The notes: generated by a model not told the origin, from the sequence alone. A stretch of DNA of 64,000 nt from Actimicrobium sp. CCC2.4 (GCF_034347385.1 NZ_CP133777.1:1364001-1428000); one strand, 5' to 3'. Numbered from the stretch's first letter, positions 18,418 to 31,018 are shown. Numbers and translations are program-made.

Positions 18418-20847
18418 ATGCAATTTTCCGAAAACTGGCTCCGTTCCATGGTCAATCCGACGATGACGTCGGATGCGTTATCGCACTTGCTCACCATGTC
18501 GGGACTGGAGGTTGAAGAAGTCAATCCGGTAGCGCCTCCGTTTTCTAATGTTGTTGTTGGCAAGGTTATTGAGTTGGCACGACATCCGAACGCCGATCGT
18601 CTCAATGTTTGCCAAGTTGATGTGGGTACAGGGACGTTGCTTAATATCGTCTGTGGTGCGCCGAACGTACGGACCGGAATGAAGGTTGTTTGTGCGATTG
18701 TCGGTGCAATACTTCCGCCTGGAGAGGATGGTAAATGCTTCGAAATCAAGGTCGGTCAACTGCGCGGTGTCGAATCTCAAGGAATGTTGTGTTCGGCGAA
18801 GGAATTGAAGCTGTCAGACGAGCATAGCGGTTTGATTGATTTGCCCGATGACGCTCCCGTAGGACAAGATATACGTGACTATCTGCAGTTAAATGACTTG
18901 ACGTTCACTATCAAGCTCACTCCCAACAAGGCGGACTGTCTGTCGATTCTTGGTGTTGCTCGCGAAGTATCTGCATTGACAGGTTGCACATTAAATAAGC
19001 CCACTTATCAGCCGGTAGCGGTCACCATTGCAGACGTGTTGCCGGTGAAGATCAGCGCACCAGATTTGTGTGGACGTTTTTCCGGACGCATAATCCGCGG
19101 TTTGAATGCCAAAGCTGCAACACCTGAGTGGATGAAACAGAGACTCGAGCGGAGCGGGCAACGATCGATCGCCGCATTAGTCGATATTTCCAATTATGTG
19201 ATGCTCGAACTAGGGCAGCCCTCTCACGTTTTTGATTTAGCCAAAATTCATGGCGGCCTCGATGTCCGTTGGGGACGCGCAGGAGAAGCATTAAAGCTGC
19301 TGAACGGTAATGTCGTGGCAGTGGACGACTGGGTTGGTGTCATTGCAGACGAGCAAGAAATCGAATCATTGGCTGGAATTATGGGCGGTGATGCTACGGC
19401 AGTGACGTTGGAGACAACGGATATCTACCTTGAAGCAGCTTTCTGGTTTCCGCAAGCGATACAAGGACGGGCGCGTCGTTATAATTTTTCTACCGACGCT
19501 GCACATCGATTCGAACGTGGTGTGGATTTTGCTGCGACAGTCGAAAGTATTGAGCGCATTACGGCGCTGATGATCGAGATATGCGGACAAGCAGGAGTTA
19601 CGCAGGTTGGACCAATCGACGACCAAGTCACTAACTTGCCATCCAGGTTGCCAGTACCATTGCGAACGGCTCGGGCCAGCAAAATCATCGGTGTGTCATT
19701 TACTGATGCAAAAATCGCCGAAATTTTCTTGCGTCTCGGTTTCGAGTTTACGCAAAAAACTGGTGTGTTCGAGGTAACGCCCCCTTCATTTCGTTTTGAT
19801 ATGGAAATTGAAGAAGATCTGATCGAAGAAATTGCACGGGTTTTTGGCTTTGAAAATATTCCCGCGTTGCCACCTGTCGCGGCAAATGCAATACGAGTGC
19901 GTTCGGAGGCGGTGCGGTCGTTGTTCACGCTGCGCAGACAGATTGCGGATCGGGATTATCAGGAGGTTGTGAATTTCAGTTTTGTCGAAGAGTCGTGGGA
20001 GCATGATTTCGCAGGAAACGATACACCGATCAAGTTACGCAACCCGATTGCCAGTCAGTTGAGCGTGATGCGTTCAACTTTGATTGGAGGCTTGATTGCG
20101 AATGTCCGCTATAACCTCAATCGAAAAGTATCTCGCATTCGAGTGTTCGAATTTGGCACGGTATATCGGCGCGATAGTACGGTGAAAGATGGTGCGTTGA
20201 CAGTTGCCGGATACGCGCAAGATAAACGCTTAGCGGCACTGGCGTACGGTCCGGTAGTCGAAGAGCAGTGGGGACTTGGTACTCGCAATGTCGATTATTT
20301 TGATGTGAAGGCGGACATCGAAGCGTTATTGGCTCCGGTAACTGCGCATTTCGTTTCGATACAGCACCCTGCATTGCACCCTGGCCGCTCAGCAACCATC
20401 CTCGTTGAAGGCAAAGATGTGGGATTTATTGGAGAACTGCACCCGCGTTTGCAGCAACGCTACGAGTTGCCATTGTCGCCGGTATTATTTGAGATCGATG
20501 CTACGGCGTTACAGTCACGATCACTGCCTGTATTTCAGGAGATTTCTAAATTTCCTGCAGTTACTCGCGATCTAGCGTTCGTCGTCGACCACACAGTCCA
20601 GGTACAAGATTTGATTGATACTTTCAACGCAGAAAAGAGGGAAAATATAGCGTGTAGCCCAATGCAAGCCATTGTTTTATTTGATGAATATCGCGGTTCC
20701 GGTTTATCTTCTGACGAGAAAAGTCTTGCTTTCAGATTCACCTTGCAAGATACTCAAAGTACACTGCAGGACGAGAAAGTTGATGCCGCGATGTCTGCAT
20801 TTGTATCATCTGTCAATAAAAAACATGGCGCGAAATTGCGTACTTAG
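18418..20847 (+). CDS. pheT: Phenylalanyl-tRNA synthetase beta subunit
   Basis: 809 residues (family about 790-810). It starts [14 protein letters not shown], has the tRNA-binding EMAP-like domain (about 40-150, including [15 protein letters not shown]), then B3/B4 editing, B5, the catalytic-like core, and the C-terminal FDX-ACB anticodon-binding domain ([13 protein letters not shown] onward). It follows pheS by 89 bases and lies just before ihfA. Confidence 0.97.
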   Translation: MQFSENWLRSMVNPTMTSDALSHLLTMSGLEVEEVNPVAPPFSNVVVGKVIELARHPNADRLNVCQVDVGTGTLLNIVCGAPNVRTGMKVVCAIVGAILPPGEDGKCFEIKVGQLRGVESQGMLCSAKELKLSDEHSGLIDLPDDAPVGQDIRDYLQLNDLTFTIKLTPNKADCLSILGVAREVSALTGCTLNKPTYQPVAVTIADVLPVKISAPDLCGRFSGRIIRGLNAKAATPEWMKQRLERSGQRSIAALVDISNYVMLELGQPSHVFDLAKIHGGLDVRWGRAGEALKLLNGNVVAVDDWVGVIADEQEIESLAGIMGGDATAVTLETTDIYLEAAFWFPQAIQGRARRYNFSTDAAHRFERGVDFAATVESIERITALMIEICGQAGVTQVGPIDDQVTNLPSRLPVPLRTARASKIIGVSFTDAKIAEIFLRLGFEFTQKTGVFEVTPPSFRFDMEIEEDLIEEIARVFGFENIPALPPVAANAIRVRSEAVRSLFTLRRQIADRDYQEVVNFSFVEESWEHDFAGNDTPIKLRNPIASQLSVMRSTLIGGLIANVRYNLNRKVSRIRVFEFGTVYRRDSTVKDGALTVAGYAQDKRLAALAYGPVVEEQWGLGTRNVDYFDVKADIEALLAPVTAHFVSIQHPALHPGRSATILVEGKDVGFIGELHPRLQQRYELPLSPVLFEIDATALQSRSLPVFQEISKFPAVTRDLAFVVDHTVQVQDLIDTFNAEKRENIACSPMQAIVLFDEYRGSGLSSDEKSLAFRFTLQDTQSTLQDEKVDAAMSAFVSSVNKKHGAKLRT

Positions 20848-20867
20848 GGCCGGGCCGGAGAAAGCTA

Positions 20868-21281
20868 ATGAACGACGTTATCTCGACCGAATTTCAATCT
20901 GTGTTGAGTGCCGACCTAGACCGCGCAATGTTAGAGGCACAGGCCAGGTCACAAGCGGAAAAGGATTTGCCAACGCTAACCAAGGCCGAGCTAGCCGAGC
21001 TGCTGTTTGAGCAAGTTGGCTTAAATAAACGTGAGGCTAAGGATATGGTCGAAACTTTTTTCTATGAGATCAGGGATGCACTAGAGCGGGGGGAGTTAGT
21101 GAAGCTATCCGGATTTGGTAATTTCCAATTGAGAGACAAGCCACAGCGTCCCGGTCGGAACCCGAAAACAGGTGAAGAAATTCCTATTACTGCGCGCCGT
21201 GTTGTTACTTTTCACGCCAGTCAAAAATTGAAAAGTATGGTTGAACACGAATATCCTGTATTGCCTCCTCGCATGGCCTAA
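20868..21281 (+). CDS. ihfA: Integration host factor alpha subunit
   Basis: 137 residues, a DNA-bending HU/IHF protein. The core is [23 protein letters not shown], then [12 protein letters not shown] and the DNA-intercalating arm with [15 protein letters not shown] roughly 35-residue N-terminal extension relative to the E. coli protein (99 residues) is usual in Burkholderiales; a later start would still leave the core complete. It follows pheT by 20 bases. Confidence 0.93.
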   Translation: MNDVISTEFQSVLSADLDRAMLEAQARSQAEKDLPTLTKAELAELLFEQVGLNKREAKDMVETFFYEIRDALERGELVKLSGFGNFQLRDKPQRPGRNPKTGEEIPITARRVVTFHASQKLKSMVEHEYPVLPPRMA

Positions 21282-21290
21282 TTAAAATCA

Positions 21291-21680
21291 ATGAACGATC
21301 GATCAAGTAAGCCAGAGCTTATGGTATTGCCGTTAATCCCAGCAAAACGTTACTTTACTATCGGTGAGGTTAGCGAGTTGTGCGGTGTAAAGCCGCATGT
21401 TCTGCGTTATTGGGAACAAGAGTTTACCCAATTAAAGCCGGTTAAACGACGCGGGAATCGGCGCTATTATCAACACCATGAAGTCTTATTGATCCGTCGT
21501 ATTCGTGAGTTGCTTTACGAACAAGGTTTTACTATTAGTGGAGCGCGCAATAAACTCGACACTCGCTGGAGTCAGAGTGAAGAGGTAAACCTCGCTACTA
21601 CTTGTTCTACGGCTGTTGATCCGTTATACACGGATATTCGGACTGAACTTTTCGAGATAATGGCGTTACTCGAACCGTAA
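21291..21680 (+). CDS. MerR-family transcriptional regulator (MlrA-like)
   Basis: 129 residues. An N-terminal winged helix (about 20-90) has YFTIGEVSELCGVKPHVLRYWE and KRRGNRRYYQHHEVLLI, the MerR recognition features. No metal-binding cysteines are seen at the C-terminus. This gene commonly follows ihfA in betaproteobacteria. Its target is unknown. It converges on spoVR with 10 bases between stops. Confidence 0.9.
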   Translation: MNDRSSKPELMVLPLIPAKRYFTIGEVSELCGVKPHVLRYWEQEFTQLKPVKRRGNRRYYQHHEVLLIRRIRELLYEQGFTISGARNKLDTRWSQSEEVNLATTCSTAVDPLYTDIRTELFEIMALLEP

Positions 21681-21690
21681 AAACTTCGTT

Positions 21691-23238
21691 TTAGCCTTTT
21701 CTTGTTGACGTTGATCTATCTGCCTTGCAAGTCAATGAGCTCACAACCGTCCCATCTGGCGCGATTGTGTCCAAATGAACATCAAATCCCCAAAGACGTG
21801 CTGCATGCTTTAATACTTCGTCGGCGTGCTGGTTGAGTGGACGGCGCTGAAATTCCATGTGGCGTAAAGTCAGCGCCCTATCACTACGTGTGTCCACTGA
21901 CCAGACCTGAATATTTGGTTCTCGGTCACCGAGATTATATTGGTTTGCCAATACACGCCTTACGTAGTGATAGCCACTATCGTCGTGAATAGCAGATATA
22001 TGCAAGTTCTTGTCACTGTCATCATCCAGAATCGAAAAAAAATGGAATTCTCGAATCAGCTTTGGTGAAAGGTATTGAGCGATAAAACTTTCATCCTTGA
22101 AGTTGCGCATAGCAAAATCCAATGTTTGATGCCAATCCGTATTTGCAATGTCCGGAAACCATACTTTATCCTCTTCGGTAGGTTGTTCACAAATACGACG
22201 AATATCGCGCATCATTGCATAACCTAATGCATAAGGATTGATGCCGTTGAAATTCGGACTATGCACTGACGGTTGGAAAACCACGTTGGTATGGCTCTGT
22301 AAGAACTCAAGCATGAAGCCGGTACCGACTACTTTTTCTTCGTATAGCTGGTTTAGGATTGTGTAATGCCAGAAAGTCGCCCATCCTTCATTCATGACTT
22401 GTGTCTGACGCTGAGGGTAAAAATATTGTGATATTTTCCGCGTGATTCGAATGACTTCACGTTGCCAAGGCTCAAGTAGAGGGGCATATTTCTCGATGAA
22501 ATAAAGAAGATTCTCTTGGGGTTCTGTTGGGAATCGTGTTGTTTCAGTATTTTCTGTTTCGTCTTCTCTGCGAGGTAAAGTCCGCCACAGATGATTTACT
22601 TGTGACTGTAAATAAGCTTCGCGTTCTTCCTGGCGCGCATGTTCTTTTTCAAGCGATAGCTTCGCTGGGCGTTTGTATCTGTCCACGCCGTAATTTTGCA
22701 GTGCATGGCAGGAGTCGAGTAAGAGTTCGACCGCATCGATGCCGTGCAAGCGCTCGCACTGGGCGATATAGTTGCGGGCAAAAACCATGTAATCAACAAT
22801 AGCTTCTGCATCGGTCCACGTTCGAAACAAATAATTGTTTTTAAAAAAAGAGTTATGGCCGTAAGCGGCGTGCGCAATGACCAACGCTTGCATTGTCAGA
22901 CTATTTTCTTCCATCAGATAGGCGATGCAAGGATTCGAATTGATGACGATTTCATAAGCCAACCCCATTTGGCCTCGTCTATAGCTTTTTTCAGTTGAAA
23001 GAAAGTGTTTTCCGAACGACCAATGATGATACGAAACCGGCATTCCGACAGATGCATAAGCATCCATCATTTGTTCGGCGCTAATAATTTCTAATTGATT
23101 GGGGTAGGTGTCTAGGCCGAAGTCGCTGGCAACGCGGCGAATTTCATCATGTATATGTTCTATTAATTCGAAGGTCCATTCGGACTGTTCCGGCAATTTA
23201 TAATGCGGCGAGTTGACCGGCGAAAGATTTTTTTTCAT
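21691..23238 (-). CDS. spoVR: SpoVR family protein (YcgB)
   Basis: 515 residues matching SpoVR/YcgB throughout: NQLEIISAEQMMDAYASVG, MPVSYHHWSFGK, the VMNEGWATFWHYTI motif with its histidine and glutamate, and QFRR-type C-terminal residues. The family is encoded with prkA and yeaH in stationary-phase or stress operons; its biochemical role is unknown. The start overlaps the yeaH stop (ATGA), so the two are translationally coupled. Last gene of the minus-strand operon. Confidence 0.95.
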   Translation of the reverse strand: MKKNLSPVNSPHYKLPEQSEWTFELIEHIHDEIRRVASDFGLDTYPNQLEIISAEQMMDAYASVGMPVSYHHWSFGKHFLSTEKSYRRGQMGLAYEIVINSNPCIAYLMEENSLTMQALVIAHAAYGHNSFFKNNYLFRTWTDAEAIVDYMVFARNYIAQCERLHGIDAVELLLDSCHALQNYGVDRYKRPAKLSLEKEHARQEEREAYLQSQVNHLWRTLPRREDETENTETTRFPTEPQENLLYFIEKYAPLLEPWQREVIRITRKISQYFYPQRQTQVMNEGWATFWHYTILNQLYEEKVVGTGFMLEFLQSHTNVVFQPSVHSPNFNGINPYALGYAMMRDIRRICEQPTEEDKVWFPDIANTDWHQTLDFAMRNFKDESFIAQYLSPKLIREFHFFSILDDDSDKNLHISAIHDDSGYHYVRRVLANQYNLGDREPNIQVWSVDTRSDRALTLRHMEFQRRPLNQHADEVLKHAARLWGFDVHLDTIAPDGTVVSSLTCKADRSTSTRKG

Positions 23239-24503
23239 TGCGGCACCTGCTTTCGAAACAATTCACGAAATACGGGATAAATATCGGCACTTGTAGTGAT
23301 CTTCTTCATCGCGAAATGCGGATAGATAGTGGCCACTTGAGCGTATTCTTGCCAGAGATTCTGTGCTGCTCCGTCGGTAATCTCGATATACGCGAAATAT
23401 TGCACGGCAGGCATTACCATGTCGATCATCAGTTTTCTGCAATTGACAGAATCACTGTCCCAATTATCTCCATCTGATGCCTGGGCCACATAACTATTCC
23501 AGTCCGCTCTTGGATACCGTTCTAGAATTATTTTGGTGAGGAGATGTAGTGCCGAAGAGACTACCGTTCCACCAGACTCGCGTGAATGAAAAAAGTCATC
23601 TTCATTTACTTCAGTCGCAGAAGTATGGTGCCGAATAAAAACAACGTCGATTTTCTCGTATGCTCGTGTCAGAAACAAATGAAGCAATATAAAAAAGCGT
23701 TTTGCAGTATCTTTTTTCTGTTGATCCATGGATCCCGAGACATCCATAATGCAAAACATTACTGCCTGACTCGAGGGCTTTGGCGTCTTTATACGATTGC
23801 TGTATCGAAGATCAATCGGATCGATGAAGGGAATCGCCCGGAGCTTGGCCTTAAGTCGGTGGATGCTGCCTTTTAGCTCCTTAATACTCATTTCATCCGG
23901 AGGGACGATCCTGCCTAATTTTTCCAACTGATTTTCGGCTAAACGCAATAACTTATTCGAACTGCCACCAGCGGCAATTCGACGACCAAGTGCGCCGCGT
24001 AACGATCTCAAGACGTGTATGTTGGAGGGAGTGCCCGTTGTGTTATAGCCAGACCGCGCCGTTTTGAACTCTTTAATCGCTGTAATTTGCCGCTTAACCA
24101 AATAGGGAAGCTCTAGATCTTCAAAGAAGTAATTCATGAATTCTTCCTTGGTTAGCTCAAACAGAAAGTTGTCGTCGTCTGTCTGGTCGCTGTTGCCAGC
24201 GCTTCCTTTCCCGGAGCCGGAGGCATTTTCTGGTCTTGGAACGGAGTCACCTCTCAGATAATCCTGGTTCCCCGGGCGAACCACTTCCCAGACTCCACCG
24301 TGGGCATGTCCAAAATGGGGCTCATTGACATCTTTGACCGGTATGGAGAGCTTTTCACCGGTTTCCATATCGGTGATCGAGCGATCTTTGATAGCACGGG
24401 CAACAGCATCTTTGATCTGGTTTTTATACCGGCGTAAAAAACGCTCACGATTGACTGCAGATTTATTTTTGCCTTGTAATCGTCGGTCGATAAGATGAAC
24501 CAA
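23235..24503 (-). CDS. yeaH: DUF444 family protein (YeaH/YhbH)
   Basis: 422 residues. It begins with a TTG codon (24503) rather than ATG. This start is fixed by a perfect AGGAGG (complement at 24509-24514) and by the family N-terminus VHLIDRRLQGKNKS. The C-terminal half is a von Willebrand-like domain with a MIDAS-type DVSGSMDQ motif. It forms a conserved unit with PrkA and SpoVR and contributes to stress and nutrient adaptation in E. coli; its molecular activity is unknown. Confidence 0.94.
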   Translation of the reverse strand: MVHLIDRRLQGKNKSAVNRERFLRRYKNQIKDAVARAIKDRSITDMETGEKLSIPVKDVNEPHFGHAHGGVWEVVRPGNQDYLRGDSVPRPENASGSGKGSAGNSDQTDDDNFLFELTKEEFMNYFFEDLELPYLVKRQITAIKEFKTARSGYNTTGTPSNIHVLRSLRGALGRRIAAGGSSNKLLRLAENQLEKLGRIVPPDEMSIKELKGSIHRLKAKLRAIPFIDPIDLRYSNRIKTPKPSSQAVMFCIMDVSGSMDQQKKDTAKRFFILLHLFLTRAYEKIDVVFIRHHTSATEVNEDDFFHSRESGGTVVSSALHLLTKIILERYPRADWNSYVAQASDGDNWDSDSVNCRKLMIDMVMPAVQYFAYIEITDGAAQNLWQEYAQVATIYPHFAMKKITTSADIYPVFRELFRKQVPQ

Positions 24504-24574
24504 TATGACCTCCTACAAATAAGATTACCGAAAATACGCATATATAATCAGTCGTATGCGTTTCGTTTCATGCA

Positions 24575-26496
24575 TTATGAAGATTTACGCACTCTCAAAT
24601 ACCACTCACATAAAAGACGAACCTGTTTAGCCGTATAGCCTTTCGCTATCATGCGGCTGACAAACTCTTGGTGTTTATTTGCATCCTCTGCACTGCCTTT
24701 TGCGTTGAATGAGATAACCGGTAAGAGTTCTTCGGTGTTGGAAAACATTTTTTTTCGATTACGGTTCGAAGTTTTTCATAACTTGTCCACAGTGGATTTT
24801 TACCTCCGTTCTGGGCGCGTGCCCGGAGAACAAAATTAACTATCTCGTTACGAAAATCTTTGGGATTCGAAATGCCTGCTGGTTTTTCAATCTTTTCAAG
24901 TTCCTGATTGAGCGAATTTCGATCAAAACTTTCACCTGTATCCGGATCCCGGAATTCTTGATCCTGAATCCAGAAGTCTGCAAAGGTTACATATCTATCG
25001 AAGATGTTTTGGCCGTATTCAGAATAACTCTCGAGGTAGGCAGTTTGGATCTCTTTGCCAATGAACTCTATATATCGCTGCGCTAAATGTTCTTTAATAT
25101 ACGCAAAATACTTTTGCTCTGTCTCTATTTGGAATTGTTCGCGTTCAATTTGCTGTTCTAGTACATATAGTAAATGCACTGGGTTAGCGGCTATTTCAGT
25201 GCTGTCGAAATTAAACACTTTGGATAATATTTTGAAGGCGAAACGTGTCGACAGTCCAGTCATGCCTTCGTCCATTCCAGCGTAGTCTGTGTATTCATGC
25301 ATTGACTTTGCTTTTGGATCTGTATCTTTCAGGTTCTCACCGTCATAGACCAGCAGTTTGCTGAAAATACTCGAGTTTTCTGGCTCCGCTAATCGAGACA
25401 AAACGGCAAATTGAGCCATCATTTTCAAAGTGCCTGGGGCACAGGGCGCTTGCATTAACGATGAATTTTTTAATAATTTTTCATAAATTTTTGTTTCGTC
25501 ACTGACACGAAGACAATACGGTACCTTTACAATATAGATTCGGTCTAAGAAGGCTTCGTTATTTTTGTTATTCTTGAAAGTCTTCCATTCGGATTCGTTG
25601 GAATGCGCAAGGATGATGCCATCGAAGGGGATAGCCCCAAAGCCTTCTGTTCCTTTGAAGTTTCCTTCCTGAGTGGCGGTCAATAGCGGATGAAGTACTT
25701 TGATAGGAGCTTTGAACATTTCTACAAATTCCATTAATCCCTGATTTGCAAGACAGAGACCGCCGGAATAACTGTAAGCATCAGGGTCATCCTGTGAATA
25801 TTCCTCCAGTTTTCGTATATCAACTTTACCAACCAACGACGAAATGTCCTGATTATTCTCATCGCCTGGTTCAGTTTTCGAAATTGCAACTTGCCTAAGA
25901 ATGGATGGATAACGCCTTATCACACGGAGCTGATTGATATCACCATTCAATTCCTCGAGACGCTTGACTACCCAAGGGCTAGGGATAGATCTGAGGTAAC
26001 GACGTGGGATGTCGTATTCTTCTTCAAGAATTTCACCGTCTTCGATCTCATTAAACAGACCAAGGGGACTTTCATTGACCGGCGAGCCTTTGATTGAGTA
26101 AAAAGGTATTTTCTCCATTAGTGCTTTTAGTTTTTCGGCGATTGATGATTTGCCGCCGCCCACCGGTCCAAGTAAATAGAGTATTTGTTTGCGCTCCTCC
26201 AAGCCTTGAGCCGCATGTCGAAAGTATGAAACAACTTGTTCGATGACTTCTTCTGTTCCGTAGAATTCTTTGAATGCAGGGTAGATTTTGATAATTTTAT
26301 TCGCAAAAATACGCGAAAGCCTGGTGTCGGTACGTGTATCGATCAGTTCAGGCTCACCGATAGCAGCGAGCATTCTTTCCGAGGCTGTGGCGTAGGTAAG
26401 CCTGTCTCTTTTGCACAGATCAAGATATTCTTGCAAGGAGAATTCGTCCTCCCGGGTCCGCTCATAGCGTGCTGCGTAATTGTCAAAGATTTTCAT
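24575..26496 (-). CDS. prkA: PrkA serine protein kinase, with an apparent frameshift in an A8 tract near the 3' end
   Basis: PrkA (YeaG), an AAA+-like protein kinase. The P-loop GPVGGGKSS is at residues 110-118. ATG 26496 has AAGGA upstream. The zero frame ends at 24649 (615 residues) with an unrelated tail. At 24748-24755 the coding strand has eight A, and a -1 shift there restores EKKMFSNTEELLPVISF and continues to a TAA at 24575-24577. That would give about 640 residues, like E. coli PrkA (644), and the tail is typical of the family (VRLLCEWYLRVRK). This is either a sequencing error, a real mutation, or slippage on the A-tract. First gene of the operon with yeaH and spoVR. Confidence 0.9.
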
Positions 26497-26915
26497 GAAA
26501 ATGTCCTTTGGAGTTATGCCAACGACGAGAATCCTTTTTACTTCTTGAATCTGCTTGCGGGAGTGATTAAATAATACGCGTAGTTTAGAATTTTCGTGTC
26601 GTTTCTATGTCTCACTGGCACCTAGAAAATGTATTTCGTTTTTCAAGCCATCTGGTGGGGCTGACAGGAGATGATTGGTAGAAAGGTGATTCCTTGAAAA
26701 AAGCGATGATTCTCTTTTTGGTATATCCCTGGCAGGTAGAGAAAGGAGGAAGTTGTCTGCTTGTATCGCACCGTAGTGGCAAAAATCTAGCGCTGTTTGC
26801 TTCTATCGTGGCGTTGTCAGATAGAAAGTTGCCCGCACATCGCTCGAGGGAAACGCTGATTTAATCGCCTGATTTTTGGCGAAAAAATATTGGATGGACG
26901 TGCAATTTTAATGAG
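26497..26915. other. Promoter region of prkA and non-coding stretch
   Basis: About 420 bases without a convincing gene. The part near 26500-26600 must contain the minus-strand prkA promoter. Near 26850-26880 the sequence resembles the outer end of an IS5-type element, in keeping with the transposase fragment that follows. Confidence 0.35.
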
Positions 26916-26987
26916 ATGACGATGGCCATTAAGCAAACCAGTTCTTCGAATGTCGAATTTTCTACGAAGAAGCACACCACGCGTTAG
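26916..26987 (+). pseudogene. IS5-family transposase, N-terminal remnant
   Basis: A 23-codon frame containing IKQTSSSNVEFSTKKHTTR, which resembles the start of IS5-type transposases (usually KQxxFxxxEFxxKKrxTRR). It then hits a stop codon and the match ends. Only the N-terminal fragment remains, with no inverted-repeat pair. Moderate recognition only. Confidence 0.5.
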
Positions 26988-27065
26988 CGACCACCCAGTG
27001 GCGTTATAGGTACGCAATAAGCTCCTCCGTCAGAATTGATTTTTGATCAATGACGCGGAGACGTA

Positions 27066-27533
27066 ATGAATACTCCGTTATCACCGACCCTTAATGCCAC
27101 TGCCATTGCGGCGATGGCGTCGCCAACGCTGATCTCTATAATCGGCAAACTGGAGCACGAGAACGTTCATCAGTGCTGGCAAGTTGCTTGTTTTCAGCAC
27201 CAGATCTTTGTCTGGAAGACCGAGTGTCGTTTGCGGTTACCCGACTCGGATCAGGGTGGACTGGGCGAGGACTTCGCCGGTGTACAAGATGTCGCGTCCG
27301 CACCAAAAACCCGTGTTGCTGGTCATGAGCGCGACACCAAATCCGCCCGTGGTCAGCTTGCTGCCGACGAATCGACTCTGTTCTTTGACAAGACCAAGGT
27401 GCCGGCCGAAATCGTCGTCGGGCCGAATCTGGAAATTGCCGGACTGACACCGTCGCAGTACGAAGTCATCGGCGAGAGTGCCAGCTATCGTCTCGCGCAG
27501 CGCCAACATGCTTTCGTATTTGCCCAATCCTGA
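27066..27533 (+). pseudogene. IS66-family transposase remnant (N-terminal region)
   Basis: An open frame of 155 codons. The C-terminal part, EIAGLTPSQYEVIGESASYRL followed by AQR, resembles the linker that precedes the zinc-finger region of one branch of IS66 transposases. An N-terminal KLEHEN segment is similar to the IS66 leucine-zipper region. The middle shows no match. The catalytic DDE domain is absent. Possible but not certain. Confidence 0.45.
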
Positions 27534-27661
27534 CAGGCAAACGGAATGGTCTGCCCCATATTTGTCCAGAACTGCTCAAGCAATAGCCGACAACGTTTCT
27601 TGAGGCGCTCGTCCCGGAAATTACAGGCGGCATTTTCTTTGTCCATCCATGTCTGCTCCTG
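27488..27661 (-). pseudogene. IS4/Tn5-like transposase N-terminal remnant
   Basis: On the minus strand, residues around DERLKKRCRLLLEQF and IPFACQDWANTKA match the DNA-binding N-terminal domain of IS4-group (Tn5-like) transposases. That domain typically reads DxRLxxRL, then IPxAxxxWAxTKAAYRF. The match breaks after TKACW, where the frame diverges, and no catalytic domain follows. It overlaps the 3' end of the IS66-like remnant on the other strand. Confidence 0.6.
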
Positions 27662-28037
27662 CTCATGGGACACCAGGCGACGAGACCCGGAAGCGCTTGG
27701 CATCTCCCTCGTCGTCATCTGATTGCGCTCGAATTCCTCATGCAAAAAAGTTAACAGAGCTGCTGAGGGTTTACAAGTAATTTGTGGGTAATTGAAAGAC
27801 TTGTGAGGCGCTTACAATTAGTAGGAGCAGCGAGACAGAGATCGCATGATCAAACATTTGCACCGACGTCGAGCTTAATTCGGTTTCGTCTACTCTGCAA
27901 CGTAGTTGCGGTGGCAGACTGCGCGTGGGGGGTGTTTCGCCGAAAGTATCGGCCTTGTTCACCCAAGAACTGAAGCGAGCCACCAGCTGGTAACACAGTT
28001 ACACAACTAGGCTATATCGACTGCTCGTAGTGATCAG
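27662..28037. other. Non-coding stretch among IS remnants
   Basis: About 375 bases with no gene that can be supported. Open frames here are short and have no recognisable motif. It probably consists of decayed mobile-element sequence. Confidence 0.4.
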
Positions 28038-28791
28038 TTGCTGGCGGTTAGCCGTTCGGGGTATTACGACGCACAGTCTCGTCCTGCCAAACCGCTTTTT
28101 ACAAAAGAAGCGGTCCACATGACAGCTGCCTTTGTCGCTAGCTGTCAAAACTACGGCAGTCGGCGCAATGACACTACTTCAAGGCGCGTAGTCTGATTCG
28201 CCAGGCCGGCCTGAGGCCGGTGCGGAAGCAAAAGCTCATTTACACCACCGGCAGTAAGCATGACCTCGCGATCGCCTCCAACGTGATCATCCGGAGGTTC
28301 GAACCGTTGGGGCTGAACATCTCCTGGGTGAGTGATATCTGTACCGGCTGGCTATATTTAGCCACGGTATTGGACGAGTTCTCGCGCAAGCTGATCGGCT
28401 TTACCACTGCGCCTGCTATGCCTGCTGCGCTGGTTTGCGTAGCCTTATGCATAAGAACTGCCAGTCGAAGTCTGTCACCGAGTTTGATCGTGAATACCGG
28501 TAGTGGGAGTCAGTACGCCAGCATCAAATACCAGACCTTGCGGAAAGGGTGCTGCCTGGTGTGCAGCATGAGCTGAAAAGGCACTGTTGGGACAATGCAG
28601 TCGGCGAGCGCGTCTTCCTGAATCTGCGGATGGAATGTGCCCGACGCACATGGTATGCCAATCAGGAAGAGACCCGCAGTGATATCGCTGCCTATATCGT
28701 TGACTTTTATAGTTGCACGCGTTTGCACTCCGTATTGGGCACCCTGACGCCCGGGGTCTTCAAACCGAAAATGGCAAAAAACTTTCACTGA
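28038..28791 (+). pseudogene. IS3-family transposase (OrfB) pseudogene with several frame disruptions
   Basis: Three consecutive stretches match IS3-group OrfB in order but in different frames. First comes LLAVSRSGYYDAQSRPAKP, then KHDLAIASNV leading to WVSDICTGWLYLATVLDEF and SRKLIGF (rve integrase core). The last is RHCWDNAVGERVFLNLRMEC, followed by YIVDFYSCTRLHSVLGTLTP. Catalytic-core pieces are present, but internal deletions and shifts (one near 28190, one near 28550) disable it. The stop at 28789-28791 is followed by TGAAGTGTCGGAAAT-type sequence that could be the right terminal repeat. Confidence 0.85.
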
Positions 28792-29011
28792 AGTGTCGGA
28801 AATAAATTGACTATTACATCTAGATATTTTGGGCTGCCCGCGGAAGATTGAAAGAAGCGATGACATTATGCGTGGTCCACAATAAGTGCCGCCGGTTGTG
28901 GAGAAAGTGAGGACGCAAGTCCGCAGTTCGCCAATTGGGTATTGTTATTCTACTGTTGTGGAGTGGTTGGCCGAGTTCTAACAAATACGTCGAAATTCGC
29001 CAACGAAAAGG
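28792..29011. other. Non-coding stretch upstream of the rRNA promoter
   Basis: No gene is supported. It contains the probable IS3 right end and then the upstream region of the rRNA promoter. Confidence 0.4.
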
Positions 29012-29040
29012 TTGACGCCAACATCGCAAAGCAGCATAAT
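29012..29040 (+). promoter_or_regulatory. rRNA operon promoter
   Basis: TTGACG (29012-29017), a spacer of exactly 17 bases, then CATAAT (29035-29040). Transcription would start near 29047, about 295 bases before mature 16S. It is the best sigma-70-type match in the region. A second weaker promoter further upstream cannot be excluded. Confidence 0.75.
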
Positions 29041-29138
29041 CTCGTTTCTCTGCAGCAGACAAACAAAACGCTTTGTCAGCAGCACACAAGACGGCACGGT
29101 CGGTGAGGGTAATCGAAGTGTTGTGGATGGTGCGGTAA

Positions 29139-29150
29139 GTTCTTTAACAA
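29139..29150 (+). promoter_or_regulatory. boxA antitermination site in the 16S leader
   Basis: GTTCTTTAACAA matches the boxA element bound by NusB/NusE, placed in the leader after the promoter. A second copy precedes 23S. Confidence 0.8.
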
Positions 29151-29152
29151 TT

Positions 29153-29170
29153 AACAGTTGATAAGTGTGG
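29153..29170 (+). other. 5' arm of the 16S rRNA processing stem
   Basis: This 18-base segment ending in GATAAGTGTGG is complementary to 30900-30917 (CCACACTTATC onward) just after 16S. Pairing encloses the 16S sequence and gives the RNase III substrate. Confidence 0.7.
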
Positions 29171-29340
29171 GCACTTGGTGGAAGTGCACTGTGGTGACTT
29201 AGGTTGCTACGGAGTCTTTACATATAAGCAAGTGCTCACGAAGAAATATAGGAAAGATTGAAAGATTGATCCTGTCAGTATTTTGAGTGAGCGACCGGTC
29301 AGCGATGACCATGTCCGAGAGGACATAAAACACAGAGATT

Positions 29341-30876
<1,536 letters not shown>

Positions 30877-31018
30877 GAGCATGCGCGGAAGCCCTGTGTC
30901 CACACTTATCAGCTGTTAGTCGAGAGAAGAACAGCAAGCAGTAAAAACAAGCAAGCGATGACAAGGAAGTGCACGAGAGTGTGGTGATATGTCGTGGTGA
31001 AGTGGCGCGGGTTCAAGC

